A stretch of 64,000 nt of DNA from Thiothrix unzii (GCF_017901175.1 NZ_CP072793.1:1364001-1428000); one strand, 5' to 3'; shown: positions 10,701-17,709, counted from the stretch's first letter. Numbers and translations are program-made. The notes: generated by a model from the sequence alone, not told the origin.

Positions 10701-13308
10701 TGACCGACGGAATCAGCAAAATCGCCAACACTGCCAGCGTCCAGAAACCAGCCATTGGCAATACCGTCCAACCCAGCAACAATAGCAGCGTCAAAGCCGC
10801 AGCAGTGAGGCTGCGCCGCAGGTTGTCGAATACTTTCCAGCGCGACAGCCATGACAGCGGGTTTTTCTGGCGTTCTTTCCCAGCTCCCGGCACGGAGGGT
10901 AACAACCAGCCCAGCAATTGCCAGTCGCCGCGAATCCAGCGATGCCGCCGACTGACATCCGCGCTGTAACGCACAGGGTATTCTTCATACAACTGCACAT
11001 CACTGAGCAGCCCCGCCCGTGCATAACAGCCTTCCAGCAAATCATGGCTGAGGATGCAGTTTTCCGGCAAACGCTCACCCAAGGCTTGCTCAAACGCATC
11101 CACGTCGTAGATGCCTTTGCCGATGAACGAGCCTTCGTTGAACACATCCTGATACACATCGGAAACGGCGCGGGTGTAAGGGTCGATGCCTGATTCGCCA
11201 CCATACAAGCGTGCATAGCGCGACAGGTTCGGCGCGGAAAGGCTGACGCTGACGCGGGGTTGCAAGATGCCGTAACCTTGCGTAACCCGCTGCTTGGCAG
11301 GGTCGTAAACCGCGTGGTTGAGCGGATGCGCCAACGTGCCGACGAACTGGCGGGCAGCGTCACGTGGAAGCTGGGTATCAGTGTCCAACGTAATCACGTA
11401 TTTCACCTCGGCAAGCGGCGTGATGTCGCCCACGATCAGCGCGAAAGCGTCCTTTGCACCACCGCGTAGCAGCGCATTCAAATCCGCCAGCTTGCCGCGC
11501 TTGCGTTCGTAGCCCATCCACACTTGTGCTTGCGGATTCCAGCGGCGCGGACGGTGAAACAGGAAGAAAATGTCACCCGATTCGCCCGGATATTTGGTGT
11601 TCAGGTGGTCGATGCCTGCGTGTGCCAGCAGCAATAGCGCGTCATCCCCCGGCTGCGTTTCTAGCGGTGCATCCAAGAAGTCGGTTAATAAGCCGAAATG
11701 CAAGTGTGCATCCCGATTGGCGAGAAAACGGACTTCCAGTGCCTCCATCATGCTCTCAATGCCGGGGGCGTTGCTGAGCATGGTCGGTACGATGACCAAG
11801 GTGCGTGAAGGCGCGGGAATGCCTTCAGAAAAATCCATGCGCGGCAAGGCATACGGCGTATTCAATAAGGTTGCCAGCCAATTCACCAGCGCCACCGACA
11901 AATAGCTTGTGCCCACTACGAACAGAATGCCCAGCAATGCCAGCCCCCAGCCTTGCAAGCCTTCAGCATGGGCTTGCAACAATAAGCCGCCGGTAAACAG
12001 CAAAGTTAGTAACGTAATACCGCCCACAAAGGAGAGCAGGGGTAAGCTGCACACCAACCGATGCGCTCGCGTGAGCAGGGGCAGTCGCACTTGCGCCGCT
12101 TGTTCGAGTTGCGGCAAGCCTGCATCAATTAGGTAAAAGCCAACGTGTGCGGTGCGGTCGTCACTGTCATGCTGTTCCGCACCTACCAGTGCCAGTTGTA
12201 CCGCTAATTGCGCGACTTCGCCTTCGGAATAACGGGTGTATTTGGCAATTTTTTCTACGACGTGGCGGTAACGGTCGCGGGTAGCGAAAGTCATCTCGCC
12301 GTATGCACCCGCAGGATCGTCGATTAGGGCTTGTTCGACCACGCTCATGTTTTCGACGAATTCTTCCCAATCCATCGAGCCAAGGAAGCGCAGGCTGCCG
12401 ATGCTATTACCAATGGAGACTTGATCAGCGGCTTGTTGCTGGCTTTCGATCTGCACCAACTGTTCGATGGTCAGGTTTGATTCCGCCAGCAATTGCTCAA
12501 TCCAACTCAATGGTAAGCCCAGTGCGGCACTCTGCCATTGCAGGCGGCGCACCAGTTCTGCCACAAACGGCGTGGTCATCGGCGGGTTGGAACGTGCCAT
12601 GTCGGCAATGACCAGAATCAGGCTTTTGGGGTCTTGTTCAGCCGCCGCGACCATCCGGTTTGCCCACGTATCGGCAAGGTCTTGGTCAATTTTGTCGGTG
12701 GTAATGCGTGCCGCAATCCGCCGCAGGTTTTCGATCAATGCCAAGCGCAACATGATGGGGATTGCCCACAACTCTCCCAGTTTGAGTGGCGTGACGGTCT
12801 GGTAAGCGGTGACGAAACGGCTGAGGCTGTCGGGGTCAACGCGCCCATCACCGTGCGCAATGTTTTCCAGCGCAATGTCATACACACGCGGCAATCCGGC
12901 GGATGCGCCATCTGACAAACGCGGCAATTCGCGGCTGTATCCTTGAGGTAAGTGGCGTTTGGCGGTACGAATTTGCTCATCAATCAGGTAGAAATTATCC
13001 AACAACCATTCGCCTGCCGGGGTGAGACGGTGGTTGGAACTGACCGTGGCGGTTAATACGCGGGCGCATTCCACCAGTACGGCTTCGTTGTCGGAAAGGC
13101 GGTCGAGAAGTTGGTCTTGCACAGCTTGGCGTGTGAGTTGGTGGGAGTCGGCTAACGTTCTGCCGTGGCGTTCCATTTGATCGGCACTGAACAGTTCGGC
13201 GCGTAAGGGTTGGGTTTCTTTGGTGTGATCCCGTACCTCATTGACTCGGAAAGACTGTGCCCCCCATTGACGAACATGGTTTAACAGGGTTTTGCGGTGT
13301 GCTTTCAT
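4723..13308 (-). CDS. ndvB: Cyclic beta-1,2-glucan synthase NdvB (GT84 + GH94)
   Basis: This giant inner-membrane enzyme of 2861 residues makes cyclic beta-1,2-glucans, periplasmic osmoregulatory sugars, from UDP-glucose. Order of parts: N-terminal region (1-420); membrane helices near 425-480; GT84 glucosyltransferase with an acidic motif ITLDTDTQLPRD near 640 and RRHRWIRGDWQ near 790; more helices near 830-880 and 965-1010; a glycoamylase-like domain (QDNWLPPDNYQ near 1045 to HHQGMSLLSLAYLL near 1505); then GH94 phosphorylase-like modules with GRSGYYQSGGAFGFRDQLQD near 2400, GDWNDGMNLVG near 2545 and GGWTWYTGSASWMYR near 2765. The GH94 part controls ring size in the known enzymes. The length fits the family. 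No clear ribosome site precedes the ATG. A REP-like palindrome is read through in frame at about residues 1212-1220. Confidence 0.93.
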   Translation of the reverse strand: MKAHRKTLLNHVRQWGAQSFRVNEVRDHTKETQPLRAELFSADQMERHGRTLADSHQLTRQAVQDQLLDRLSDNEAVLVECARVLTATVSSNHRLTPAGEWLLDNFYLIDEQIRTAKRHLPQGYSRELPRLSDGASAGLPRVYDIALENIAHGDGRVDPDSLSRFVTAYQTVTPLKLGELWAIPIMLRLALIENLRRIAARITTDKIDQDLADTWANRMVAAAEQDPKSLILVIADMARSNPPMTTPFVAELVRRLQWQSAALGLPLSWIEQLLAESNLTIEQLVQIESQQQAADQVSIGNSIGSLRFLGSMDWEEFVENMSVVEQALIDDPAGAYGEMTFATRDRYRHVVEKIAKYTRYSEGEVAQLAVQLALVGAEQHDSDDRTAHVGFYLIDAGLPQLEQAAQVRLPLLTRAHRLVCSLPLLSFVGGITLLTLLFTGGLLLQAHAEGLQGWGLALLGILFVVGTSYLSVALVNWLATLLNTPYALPRMDFSEGIPAPSRTLVIVPTMLSNAPGIESMMEALEVRFLANRDAHLHFGLLTDFLDAPLETQPGDDALLLLAHAGIDHLNTKYPGESGDIFFLFHRPRRWNPQAQVWMGYERKRGKLADLNALLRGGAKDAFALIVGDITPLAEVKYVITLDTDTQLPRDAARQFVGTLAHPLNHAVYDPAKQRVTQGYGILQPRVSVSLSAPNLSRYARLYGGESGIDPYTRAVSDVYQDVFNEGSFIGKGIYDVDAFEQALGERLPENCILSHDLLEGCYARAGLLSDVQLYEEYPVRYSADVSRRHRWIRGDWQLLGWLLPSVPGAGKERQKNPLSWLSRWKVFDNLRRSLTAAALTLLLLLGWTVLPMAGFWTLAVLAILLIPSVSASLLSLVRKPADLLLRQHLAAEMRAAEGHFAQAALTLICLPYEAYFSLDAIIRTVWRMAVSKQRLLEWNPSSEANRDSTTLAAAYRAMWIAPVIAVVTGLYLMLVRPEALLIAAPILLLWWLAPAIIWWMSEPLARRTSKLTPDQTMFLRKTARRTWAYFENLVGVQDNWLPPDNYQVYRDVGVAHRTSPTNMGMALLANLSAYDFGYLPLGGLIERTANTLRTMERLERYHGHFYNWYDTQSLQPLLPMYVSTVDSGNLGGHLLTLQPGLLALPDQPILTARWLEGLVDTFGVLLENTPGMTPHQLIPLQTALDAVINDRPVTLAAAKHCLEHLAALADGGESLARQAPTEDWGRTFAGQCRAHLDELRLLVPDGVGDELEGIPTLRELLLIPASSKRAQERITALEQLALQASELACMQYDFLYDKPRRLFAIGYNVTERHLDASYYDLLASEARLCSFVTIAQEQVPQESWFALGRLLITTDGEPTLLSWSGSMFEYLMPLLVMPTYTSTLIDQTYHAVVQRQIAYGKQRNVPWGTSESGYNTVDVHLNYQYRAFGVPGLGLKRGLAEDLVIAPYASALALMVDPEAACQNLQRLAADGVVGKFGFYEAVDYTPSRQRRGEARVVIQSFMAHHQGMSLLSLAYLLLDRPMQRRFAANPQFQATLLLLQERIPKATAFYTQAAEVAEVLLASSEPQIPIRVLKNPNTLIPEVQLLSNGRYHVMVTNAGGGYSRYKDLAVTRWREDSTRDHWGTFCYIRDVASGEFWSTAHQPTLAPADHYEAIFSEGRAEFRRRDHDFDTHIDIVVSPEDDIGLRRVRITNDSPLRRTIEVTSYTEVVLASPASDTLHPAFSKLFVQTEIVEPLQAILCTRRPRALDEHSPWLFHLMAVHEGDSSGISYETDRAQFIGRGNTLVAPHAMTAADHLSNSVGAVLDPIVAIRHRITLEPEASVTLDMVIGIADTREASLQLVEKYRDRRLADRVFDLAWTHSQVVLRQLNASEAEAQLYGRLANSVIYSHALLRADASTLISNHRGQSGLWAHAISGDLPIVLLQIKDVDNIELVRQMVKAHAYWRLKGLTVDLVIWNEDREGYRQLLQEQIMGLIAWGVEAHVIDRPGGIFVRHADQISSEDRILIQSVARVIITDSKGSLTDQVNRRGLLDVRVPPFKPSRYPFPAPATVGSLLPRDDLILFNGLGGFTADGREYVITPTTDQTTPAPWVNVLVNPHFGTVISESGQAYTWGENAHEYRLTPWHNDPVSDLSGEALYLRDEDSGEFWSPTPLPCPGTGAYISRHGFGYSVFEHNENGIYSELTVFVALDASVKFSVLKVRNASGRTRQLSATGYVEWVLGDLTPKSAPHVITEYTAPQGALFARNPYSMEFAERVAFFAVDDNNRTVTGDRAEFIGRNGSLRDPAALQRAYLSGKVGAALDPCAAIQVSFELAAGREREIVFKLGTGRDMHDAQTLVQRFRGIAATLDALKQVQNYWVQTLSTVQVETPDPAVNMLANGWLLYQTLGCRLWGRSGYYQSGGAFGFRDQLQDVMALVHAEPHKVREHLLLCAGHQFAEGDVQHWWHPPSDRGVRTQCSDDYLWLPLVTCRYILTTGDYSVLDEQRGFLSGRAVNAGEDSYYDLPGHSTEAASLYQHCVRAILHGLRFGEHGLPLMGSGDWNDGMNLVGIEGKGESIWLGFFLCEVLGQFAELAKQRNDIPFAERCQQERYQLHQNLERHGWDGAWYRRAYFDDGTPLGSSSNPECQIDSIAQSWSVLSGVGAPERTAQAMQSLNQHLVRRDHALVQLLDPPFNTSALNPGYIRGYVPGVRENGGQYTHAAIWAAMAFARLGDSERAWELLGMINPINHANSPQAVATYKVEPYVIAADVYAVAPHTGRGGWTWYTGSASWMYRLITESLLGLRREGDSLRFEPCLPPEWVNFKMLYRYRETLYHIVITQLNAQECDNSVTLDGINQSNCIIPLKNDCIEHYVELKITSNY
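9646..9672 (+). repeat. REP-like palindrome inside ndvB
   Basis: TGTAGGAGCTTGCCTTGCAA and the following CGATTC form a GTAG head plus a small hairpin (GCTTGC-CTT-GCAAGC). This is the layout of REP elements mobilised by RAYT transposases in gammaproteobacteria. On the ndvB strand it is read as part of ESLARQAPTED without breaking the frame. Only one copy was seen in the window, so membership of a repeat family is inferred from shape. Confidence 0.5.
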
Positions 13309-13372
13309 GAGGGGAGAACTCTTATTTTGAATAGGCTAAACAGAAAAAAGACATAGGGGCAGGAATAGGGGA

Positions 13373-13400
13373 ATTAACAGATTCCGTAAAATCTGTTAAT
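13373..13400. repeat. Perfect 11-base inverted repeat upstream of ndvB
   Basis: ATTAACAGATT and AATCTGTTAAT flank a 6-base loop, 65 bases before the ndvB ATG and 33 bases after the stop of the 48-residue membrane protein gene. There is no T-tract on the minus strand, so a terminator is doubtful. The symmetry would suit a dimeric regulator site controlling ndvB or an RNA hairpin in its leader. Confidence 0.5.
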
Positions 13401-13432
13401 GCGATGAGGGCGTTTTTTCAGTAGTTGATGAT

Positions 13433-13579
13433 TTACAAGCGTCGACCTTGGATGACACGCACCAAAATGACTACGATAGCAATTACCAACAGAATATGAA
13501 TAAGCCCACCCATGGTGTATGAGGTGACAAACCCCAGCAGCCAGAGGACAATTAAGATGATTGCAAGTGTTTCGAGCAT
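13433..13579 (-). CDS. Small membrane protein, lmo0937 family, 48 residues
   Basis: This short gene encodes MLETLAIILIVLWLLGFVTS, then YTMGGLIHILLVIAIVVILV, then RVIQGRRL. It has two hydrophobic helices (about 4-20 and 25-42) with a TMGG turn and a basic tail, the pattern of the lmo0937 family of small membrane proteins found near stress genes. A weak GTGAGAA ribosome-like site lies upstream. A palindrome (13592-13610) and the second copy of the shared promoter-like block (13775-13810) lie in its leader, which suggests coregulation with the coiled-coil protein at 4.3 kb. Confidence 0.72.
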   Translation of the reverse strand: MLETLAIILIVLWLLGFVTSYTMGGLIHILLVIAIVVILVRVIQGRRL

Positions 13580-13591
13580 GGGAATTCTCAC

Positions 13592-13610
13592 TTTGCCACG
13601 ATTTGGCAAA
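13592..13610. promoter_or_regulatory. Palindrome upstream of lmo0937-type gene
   Basis: TTTGCCA-CGATT-TGGCAAA is a perfect 7-base inverted repeat that begins 13 bases before the ATG of the 48-residue membrane protein. It may be an operator or a leader hairpin that affects translation. No regulator is identified. Confidence 0.4.
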
Positions 13611-13774
13611 TATCGAATTAATCTGAAAGCTTTACGAATTTAATTTTTCAGACAATAATGCATAACTTCCCTGATGAAAAGAAATGGCATTGCGAAAACC
13701 TTATTTGGCTTAATAGGGATTATATTAAGTGGTGCTACGTGTAATAAAATAACGTATTTAAAAAGGCTATTTCT

Positions 13775-13810
13775 ATTAAGCTCTTTATTTTCTATAATAG
13801 CAAGGTAAAT
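13775..13810 (-). promoter_or_regulatory. Promoter-like block, copy 2 of a 36-base repeat
   Basis: On the minus strand this reads TTGCTA, a 17-base spacer and CTTAAT, about 196 bases before the ATG at 13579. It matches 4645-4680 at 32 of 36 positions. The spacing and hexamers support a sigma70/sigma38-type promoter. The rest of 13611-13882 is AT-rich and holds no gene that I can see. Confidence 0.55.
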
Positions 13811-13828
13811 GCAAATTTATTATCAATA

Positions 13829-13850
13829 GGGGGCAGCAACGCAACCCCCC
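13829..13850 (-). terminator. GC stem downstream of the kup remnant
   Basis: GGGGG, an 11-base spacer and CCCCCC form a short strong stem 33 bases beyond the stop codon of the kup remnant. It was probably the terminator of the intact kup gene. It lacks a clear T-tract. Confidence 0.45.
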
Positions 13851-13882
13851 ATCAAGATAATTGATAGACGGAATATGTCGAT

Positions 13883-14047
13883 TTACAAGGTTACTTGTGT
13901 CCCAATTTCCACCACCTGATCCGTCGGTAAGTTGAAGTACGTCAGCATCCCTTCGCAATCCATAATCGCGGTACGCGCTACGAAAAACGTGATGCTATCG
14001 CGTGGCATACCGCTGCCATAAAGGGCGGGCGATTCCGTGAACCCATG
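13883..14047 (-). pseudogene. kup: C-terminal remnant of a Kup potassium transporter
   Basis: An open stretch without a start codon encodes about 54 residues ending at 13883. It contains GFTESPALYGSGMPRDSITF, then VARTAIMDCEG and the tail YFNLPTDQVVEIGTQVTL. The last part matches the conserved C terminus of KUP/Kup potassium uptake proteins, which end in a PPxxVVELGxQVxL-type phrase. In-frame stops appear directly upstream, where the antitoxin gene's leader begins. The rest of kup is absent from the window, so a deletion or insertion has removed it. Confidence 0.6.
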
Positions 14048-14070
14048 CTACTATAGCTATAATCATCCAC

Positions 14071-14340
14071 ATGGAAACCACTATGCGAACCTTGCAAATG
14101 ACCTTCGATGACGATCTGGTGGCTGAACTCGATCAGGTTGTCCAAGAAAACCACACCAACCGTTCCGCCTTCACCCGTGAAGCCTTGCGCATGGCAATTG
14201 CACTCTATCATCAACGCAAATTGGTGGAAAAACATCGCGCTGGTTACTTGCGCCACCCGGTTGCCCCCGACGAATTTTCAGTGTGGGAAGAAGAGCACAC
14301 AAACTGGCGGAAGTGGATCAGGCTGTCAGCTTTGCCTTGA
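14071..14340 (+). CDS. Ribbon-helix-helix (CopG/MazE-type) antitoxin with altered C terminus
   Basis: This is a DNA-binding antitoxin of up to 89 residues. The N-terminal RHH fold is visible in MRTLQMTFDDDLVAELDQVV and NRSAFTREALRMAIALY. The region HPVAPDEFSVWEEE is the usual C-terminal toxin-binding part. The protein then continues with HTNWRKWIRLSALP, which is not typical. The change falls where sequence resembling the end of a MazF toxin begins in another frame (14304-14366), so the toxin gene seems to be deleted. A TATAAT box at 14058-14063 is close to the first ATG. The ATG at 14083 has GGAAA 6 bases upstream and may be the real start. Confidence 0.7.
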   Translation: METTMRTLQMTFDDDLVAELDQVVQENHTNRSAFTREALRMAIALYHQRKLVEKHRAGYLRHPVAPDEFSVWEEEHTNWRKWIRLSALP

Positions 14341-14366
14341 GTCTGAATGGTTTTGGCGGGTTTTGA
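14304..14366 (+). pseudogene. Probable C-terminal remnant of a MazF-type toxin
   Basis: In the frame that does not encode the antitoxin, the sequence reads LAEVDQAVSFALSLNGFGGF and then stops. MazF/PemK toxins commonly end with a helix of the type LxxVDxALxxxLGL. This tail directly follows the antitoxin's conserved region, with no room for the toxin body of about 100 residues. An internal deletion joining the antitoxin 3' end to the toxin 3' end explains it. The evidence is 14 residues only, so this is tentative. Confidence 0.4.
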
Positions 14367-14370
14367 TTAA

Positions 14371-15069
14371 TCATGTCCCGCGCATAATCCGCAACACCCG
14401 CTCATCCATGCACGAACGCATAAACGCATTCATCGCGCTTTCATCTCCCGAATCATAAAACGCCAGCATCAAGGTGTTGAATTCCAGTTGGCGTTTGGCG
14501 GGTAGGTTGATCGCGGGGTAGCCGTGTTGGAGCAAATGCCCGTTCATCATAAAACGCCCCATGCGCTTGTTCACGTCGTAGAAAAACTGACAACGCGCCA
14601 TCGTCAGGAAGATGTGGATGGCTTGGTCGTAAATGTCACCGATGTGGGCAAGGTCGGCAACCATTGCCTCGAAACGGGCGGGCAATTCGGCGACAGGGGG
14701 CGGCATGTAATTTGTTCCCGCGATGAAAACGCCGCCGGAGCGGAAGCATCCCCATTCTAATGCCTCTTCTTTTCCAGCAGCGGCGTGGAGTGCGCAGGCT
14801 TTTTTGGCAGAAACCACGAATTCTCCGCGTTCGAGCCAGCTAAACAATAGCCGCCATGCGTTGCCTTGGTTGACGGTGATTTGCTGGTCGGAAAGTTTGT
14901 GTCCGCCCACAGTGATGCCGTCCAGCAGGGTTTGGACTTCTGGCAGGGTCATGTTGATGCCTTCCAGATTGACGGCATCGCAGACGAATTCGCTGAGTTG
15001 GCGTTTTGCCAGCATCAGGGCTTTGGCGGGGTTGGGGGGGATTTGCCAGTGGAGGTCTTGCATAGTCAT
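14371..15069 (-). CDS. Fic-fold protein with degenerate catalytic motif
   Basis: This 232-residue protein has the Fic/Doc core. The helix before the motif reads IYDQAIHIFLTMARC and the motif reads QFFYDVNKRMGRF (161-173). Active Fic enzymes use HPFxDGNGRxxR or HPFxDGNKRxGR to transfer AMP or other nucleotides. Here the catalytic His is Gln161 and the Gly is Val166, while Asp165, Asn167, Lys168, Arg169 and Arg172 are kept. The N-terminal VNLEGINM (33-40) resembles the inhibitory-helix region of many Fic proteins but lacks its S/T. It starts 9 bases after the ROCO gene on the same strand, so the two form an operon. It is probably not an ordinary AMPylase and may bind nucleotide or partner only. 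Confidence 0.75.
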   Translation of the reverse strand: MTMQDLHWQIPPNPAKALMLAKRQLSEFVCDAVNLEGINMTLPEVQTLLDGITVGGHKLSDQQITVNQGNAWRLLFSWLERGEFVVSAKKACALHAAAGKEEALEWGCFRSGGVFIAGTNYMPPPVAELPARFEAMVADLAHIGDIYDQAIHIFLTMARCQFFYDVNKRMGRFMMNGHLLQHGYPAINLPAKRQLEFNTLMLAFYDSGDESAMNAFMRSCMDERVLRIMRGT

Positions 15070-15078
15070 GACTATAGC

Positions 15079-17709
15079 TCACTTCTGTTTACTGTCGAGA
15101 TGGAACAAGAAGCCTGCTAAAACTAGCAGTAATGCACTTAAAACAGCATCCATCGGTATACCCCATTCCAGCTCAAATCCTGTTTTACTTTCTGAGGTAT
15201 TCGCGCTGTAGCCAAATTTTCCGGTTATCCAAGGTGAGGCACTAACGAGAAAACCAAAAAATGCAAACCATGCAGCACGGAAAAAACGTCGTTTGGGATT
15301 ATTCAGGAACATTAACACATAAACTATTACACCAAGCACAGCTCCAATGCTCGTTCCTAATATGCGATCATTCGTCCACAGCCATGCCAATATACCTGTA
15401 ATTATCATAACGATGCTGGCAGGTATCAAGCTGACCGCCCACCAGTGCTTGTCATACCACTTCTCAGGATTTCCTGCTGTTTTTACATCTGGAATAGAGA
15501 CTGAGCTTTGATCATTAAAGATTTGCTCGCCTGCTTGATTTCCTTGATTAGGTGCATTATTGATAATAATATTTTTACTTGCCAATGCTCTTACCTCTCG
15601 AAAAAGTTGATCGTAACTGTTAATTTGTCCCAGCACGTCTACTAAACGTTCGCCAGAATGTACCGAAAATACGTGCCGATCAAGTACGACGGAAGGGTGA
15701 ATCTGTTCTTCGCGGATACCGCCTTTGCCTTCTGTCAGCACCGCTTTCATATTTACCAGTAATGCGTTTAGTAGTGCTGAGAAATCTTGCCATTCTCCGG
15801 TCAATGCCATTTCGATAATACTTTTGCGGGACAAGTAGTGAACGACGGCGCGGCTGGTGTTTTTACGCAGGATGAAACCTTGTCGCCAAATATCATCTGG
15901 GGTAGTGATGCCGTCGGGCGTAAATAAGCGATAAACCAGTGCAGCATGGAAGCCCAATGGCAAATAAGGCAGTTCAAAACGGATGACCAAACTTGAAGCA
16001 TTCGCCAGCAATTCGCTGGCTTCCGGTAATTCATCCGCGCTGGCAGCATCAGGGAAGAAATAACCGCTCCCGTTCGGTAGCTTACGGCACAGTGAGCGTG
16101 TCTGTAGAAATTCGACTAAGTACGCAATGTGTTGCGGATTAATCTTGTCTTTGAAATCGCGTTGCAACGTCTTCAACTGCAATACGCCTTTGGCTTCTCG
16201 TAATGTAGGCGAGTACAAAACAGCATAGGCATGGTCAATTGCCCACGCAGGTTTAAGGCAATAGCGTTGGTCATCACTATCAACACGCACCAGAAAACCG
16301 AGTTGTTCCAGCTTGTTGGGCAGTGTTGCAACAGCTTCTGTCCTTTGTGTCACTTGCTCGATAATTTTATCCAAATCAATGGATTCCAGAAACACATCAT
16401 CCTGATAGCGTTGTTGCAAAGCTTCGTTTACATCCAGTGTTTCTTTCAACACCATTCGCTGACTGGCAAGGCTGGCTTGTTCCAGTGCTTCTAAAAATTT
16501 CCGAAACTCATCGGCTTCTGGTTCATGGCAAGAGAAATAGAAAAAGCTGTGATTATCTAAAAGATCGGGAAACTCGCGTAGTAAACGTGCTTCATTTTGG
16601 CGAGTTTCGCAGGCTTCATACCAGTTCGTTACCAGCAACACCTTGGCTTGCGAACCCGCTAAATGACGGATTTGGTGCAGCCACTCATCGGGAGCTTGCT
16701 CGTGGCGACTATCAACCACCAACGCATAAACACAGTTCTCATGCAGGAACGCACTGTGTAAACCGTGGAAAATCGTCTGTCCGCCAAAATCCCACAGGTA
16801 CAAATCCAATGGCTTTTCGCCTTGTTGTAAATAGGGGAAATTTTCGTGCAAATTCAGTGGTTGGTGGTTTAGGTAGTCTATGCCCACCGTTAATTTCTTC
16901 ACTTGGCTTATAGGTTTGCTTTGTAAGCGGTCAGCTAACGAGCTTTTACCCGCTCCTCCTGGCCCCAAAAGCAAAACCCGTACCGCATGAATATTTTCTA
17001 TCGTTTCGCCAAACAAAATAGCACGACGTAATTGTTCAGCGTCATTTGTTATTGTGTCTGATAGACTTTTTAGATAGTTAGTAGCGTGACTGCCTAATGG
17101 ATTGCCCTCCCACATATTTGCTATATCATCCGCCAAGAACTCTAGTCCAACTTCCCGCAAGTTACTTAGTAATCTATATTTCCATTTTACCACTCTTTCA
17201 GAGTCACTCTCCCATAGAGGAAGTGCTGACCAAGCAGCCTTATCTTGTTGAGCTAGTTTAATTAAATCAGCATCTCCTTCTCCAGAACCAATAACCGCAC
17301 CTGCATAAGATAAAGCATCATATGTAGCGTTGATAGTATAGTAAGTGTCAGTAGAACGGGCAGCCTCCATAGCACACATGACTATGTTTCCAGCGAAAAA
17401 GGAAATTTCCGAATCGGAGGAGGATGCAGTACAAGTGATTGATGAGCCGACAATGACAGATGCATAAGATGCAGAGTTTGAGACAGCACCTGGGTCAGTT
17501 TGCCATTGCGCTAAAAGTAAAGGAACTCGACAAATTGAATAAATATTCCTAATTCTATTTTCATTCCAGATTGCATCTAGTGGATATTCACCGAGTTTAG
17601 GTAACGCTCGTAATATATTCCGCCATGCAAACCACACTAGTGCATCATGTCCTTTCTCGTTATAGAGCTTCTTAAGTTCTTCTTTAGTGGAAAGTCGTGA
17701 CATGTACAT
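15079..17709 (-). CDS. ROCO-family GTPase (Roc-COR) with C-terminal transmembrane helices
   Basis: This is an 876-residue multidomain protein. Residues 1-240 are helical and Ala/Ser-rich, without leucine-rich repeats. The Roc GTPase has a P-loop LLLGPGGAGKSS (246-257), switch II WDFGGQ (306-311) and a G4-like TNWYE (361-365). A COR-like region follows (about 400-700), with recognisable wording such as AWAIDHAYAVLYSP and GSGYFFPDAAS. The C terminus has four hydrophobic helices (HWWAVSLIPASIVMIITGIL, then 3 more). ROCO proteins are dimeric GTPase switches. A sensor-switch-membrane layout is common in bacterial defence NTPases, but a defence role is inferred. No good ribosome site marks the start; the ATG at 17703 (MSRLSTKEE) is equally possible. 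It is divergent from the PIN toxin gene. Confidence 0.82.
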   Translation of the reverse strand: MYMSRLSTKEELKKLYNEKGHDALVWFAWRNILRALPKLGEYPLDAIWNENRIRNIYSICRVPLLLAQWQTDPGAVSNSASYASVIVGSSITCTASSSDSEISFFAGNIVMCAMEAARSTDTYYTINATYDALSYAGAVIGSGEGDADLIKLAQQDKAAWSALPLWESDSERVVKWKYRLLSNLREVGLEFLADDIANMWEGNPLGSHATNYLKSLSDTITNDAEQLRRAILFGETIENIHAVRVLLLGPGGAGKSSLADRLQSKPISQVKKLTVGIDYLNHQPLNLHENFPYLQQGEKPLDLYLWDFGGQTIFHGLHSAFLHENCVYALVVDSRHEQAPDEWLHQIRHLAGSQAKVLLVTNWYEACETRQNEARLLREFPDLLDNHSFFYFSCHEPEADEFRKFLEALEQASLASQRMVLKETLDVNEALQQRYQDDVFLESIDLDKIIEQVTQRTEAVATLPNKLEQLGFLVRVDSDDQRYCLKPAWAIDHAYAVLYSPTLREAKGVLQLKTLQRDFKDKINPQHIAYLVEFLQTRSLCRKLPNGSGYFFPDAASADELPEASELLANASSLVIRFELPYLPLGFHAALVYRLFTPDGITTPDDIWRQGFILRKNTSRAVVHYLSRKSIIEMALTGEWQDFSALLNALLVNMKAVLTEGKGGIREEQIHPSVVLDRHVFSVHSGERLVDVLGQINSYDQLFREVRALASKNIIINNAPNQGNQAGEQIFNDQSSVSIPDVKTAGNPEKWYDKHWWAVSLIPASIVMIITGILAWLWTNDRILGTSIGAVLGVIVYVLMFLNNPKRRFFRAAWFAFFGFLVSASPWITGKFGYSANTSESKTGFELEWGIPMDAVLSALLLVLAGFLFHLDSKQK

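Noticed and set aside
13978..14256. 92-residue minus-strand frame opposite the RHH antitoxin
   Set aside because: The plus-strand antitoxin has a recognisable fold; the minus frame is only its complement, and the true minus-strand signal here is the kup tail in another frame.
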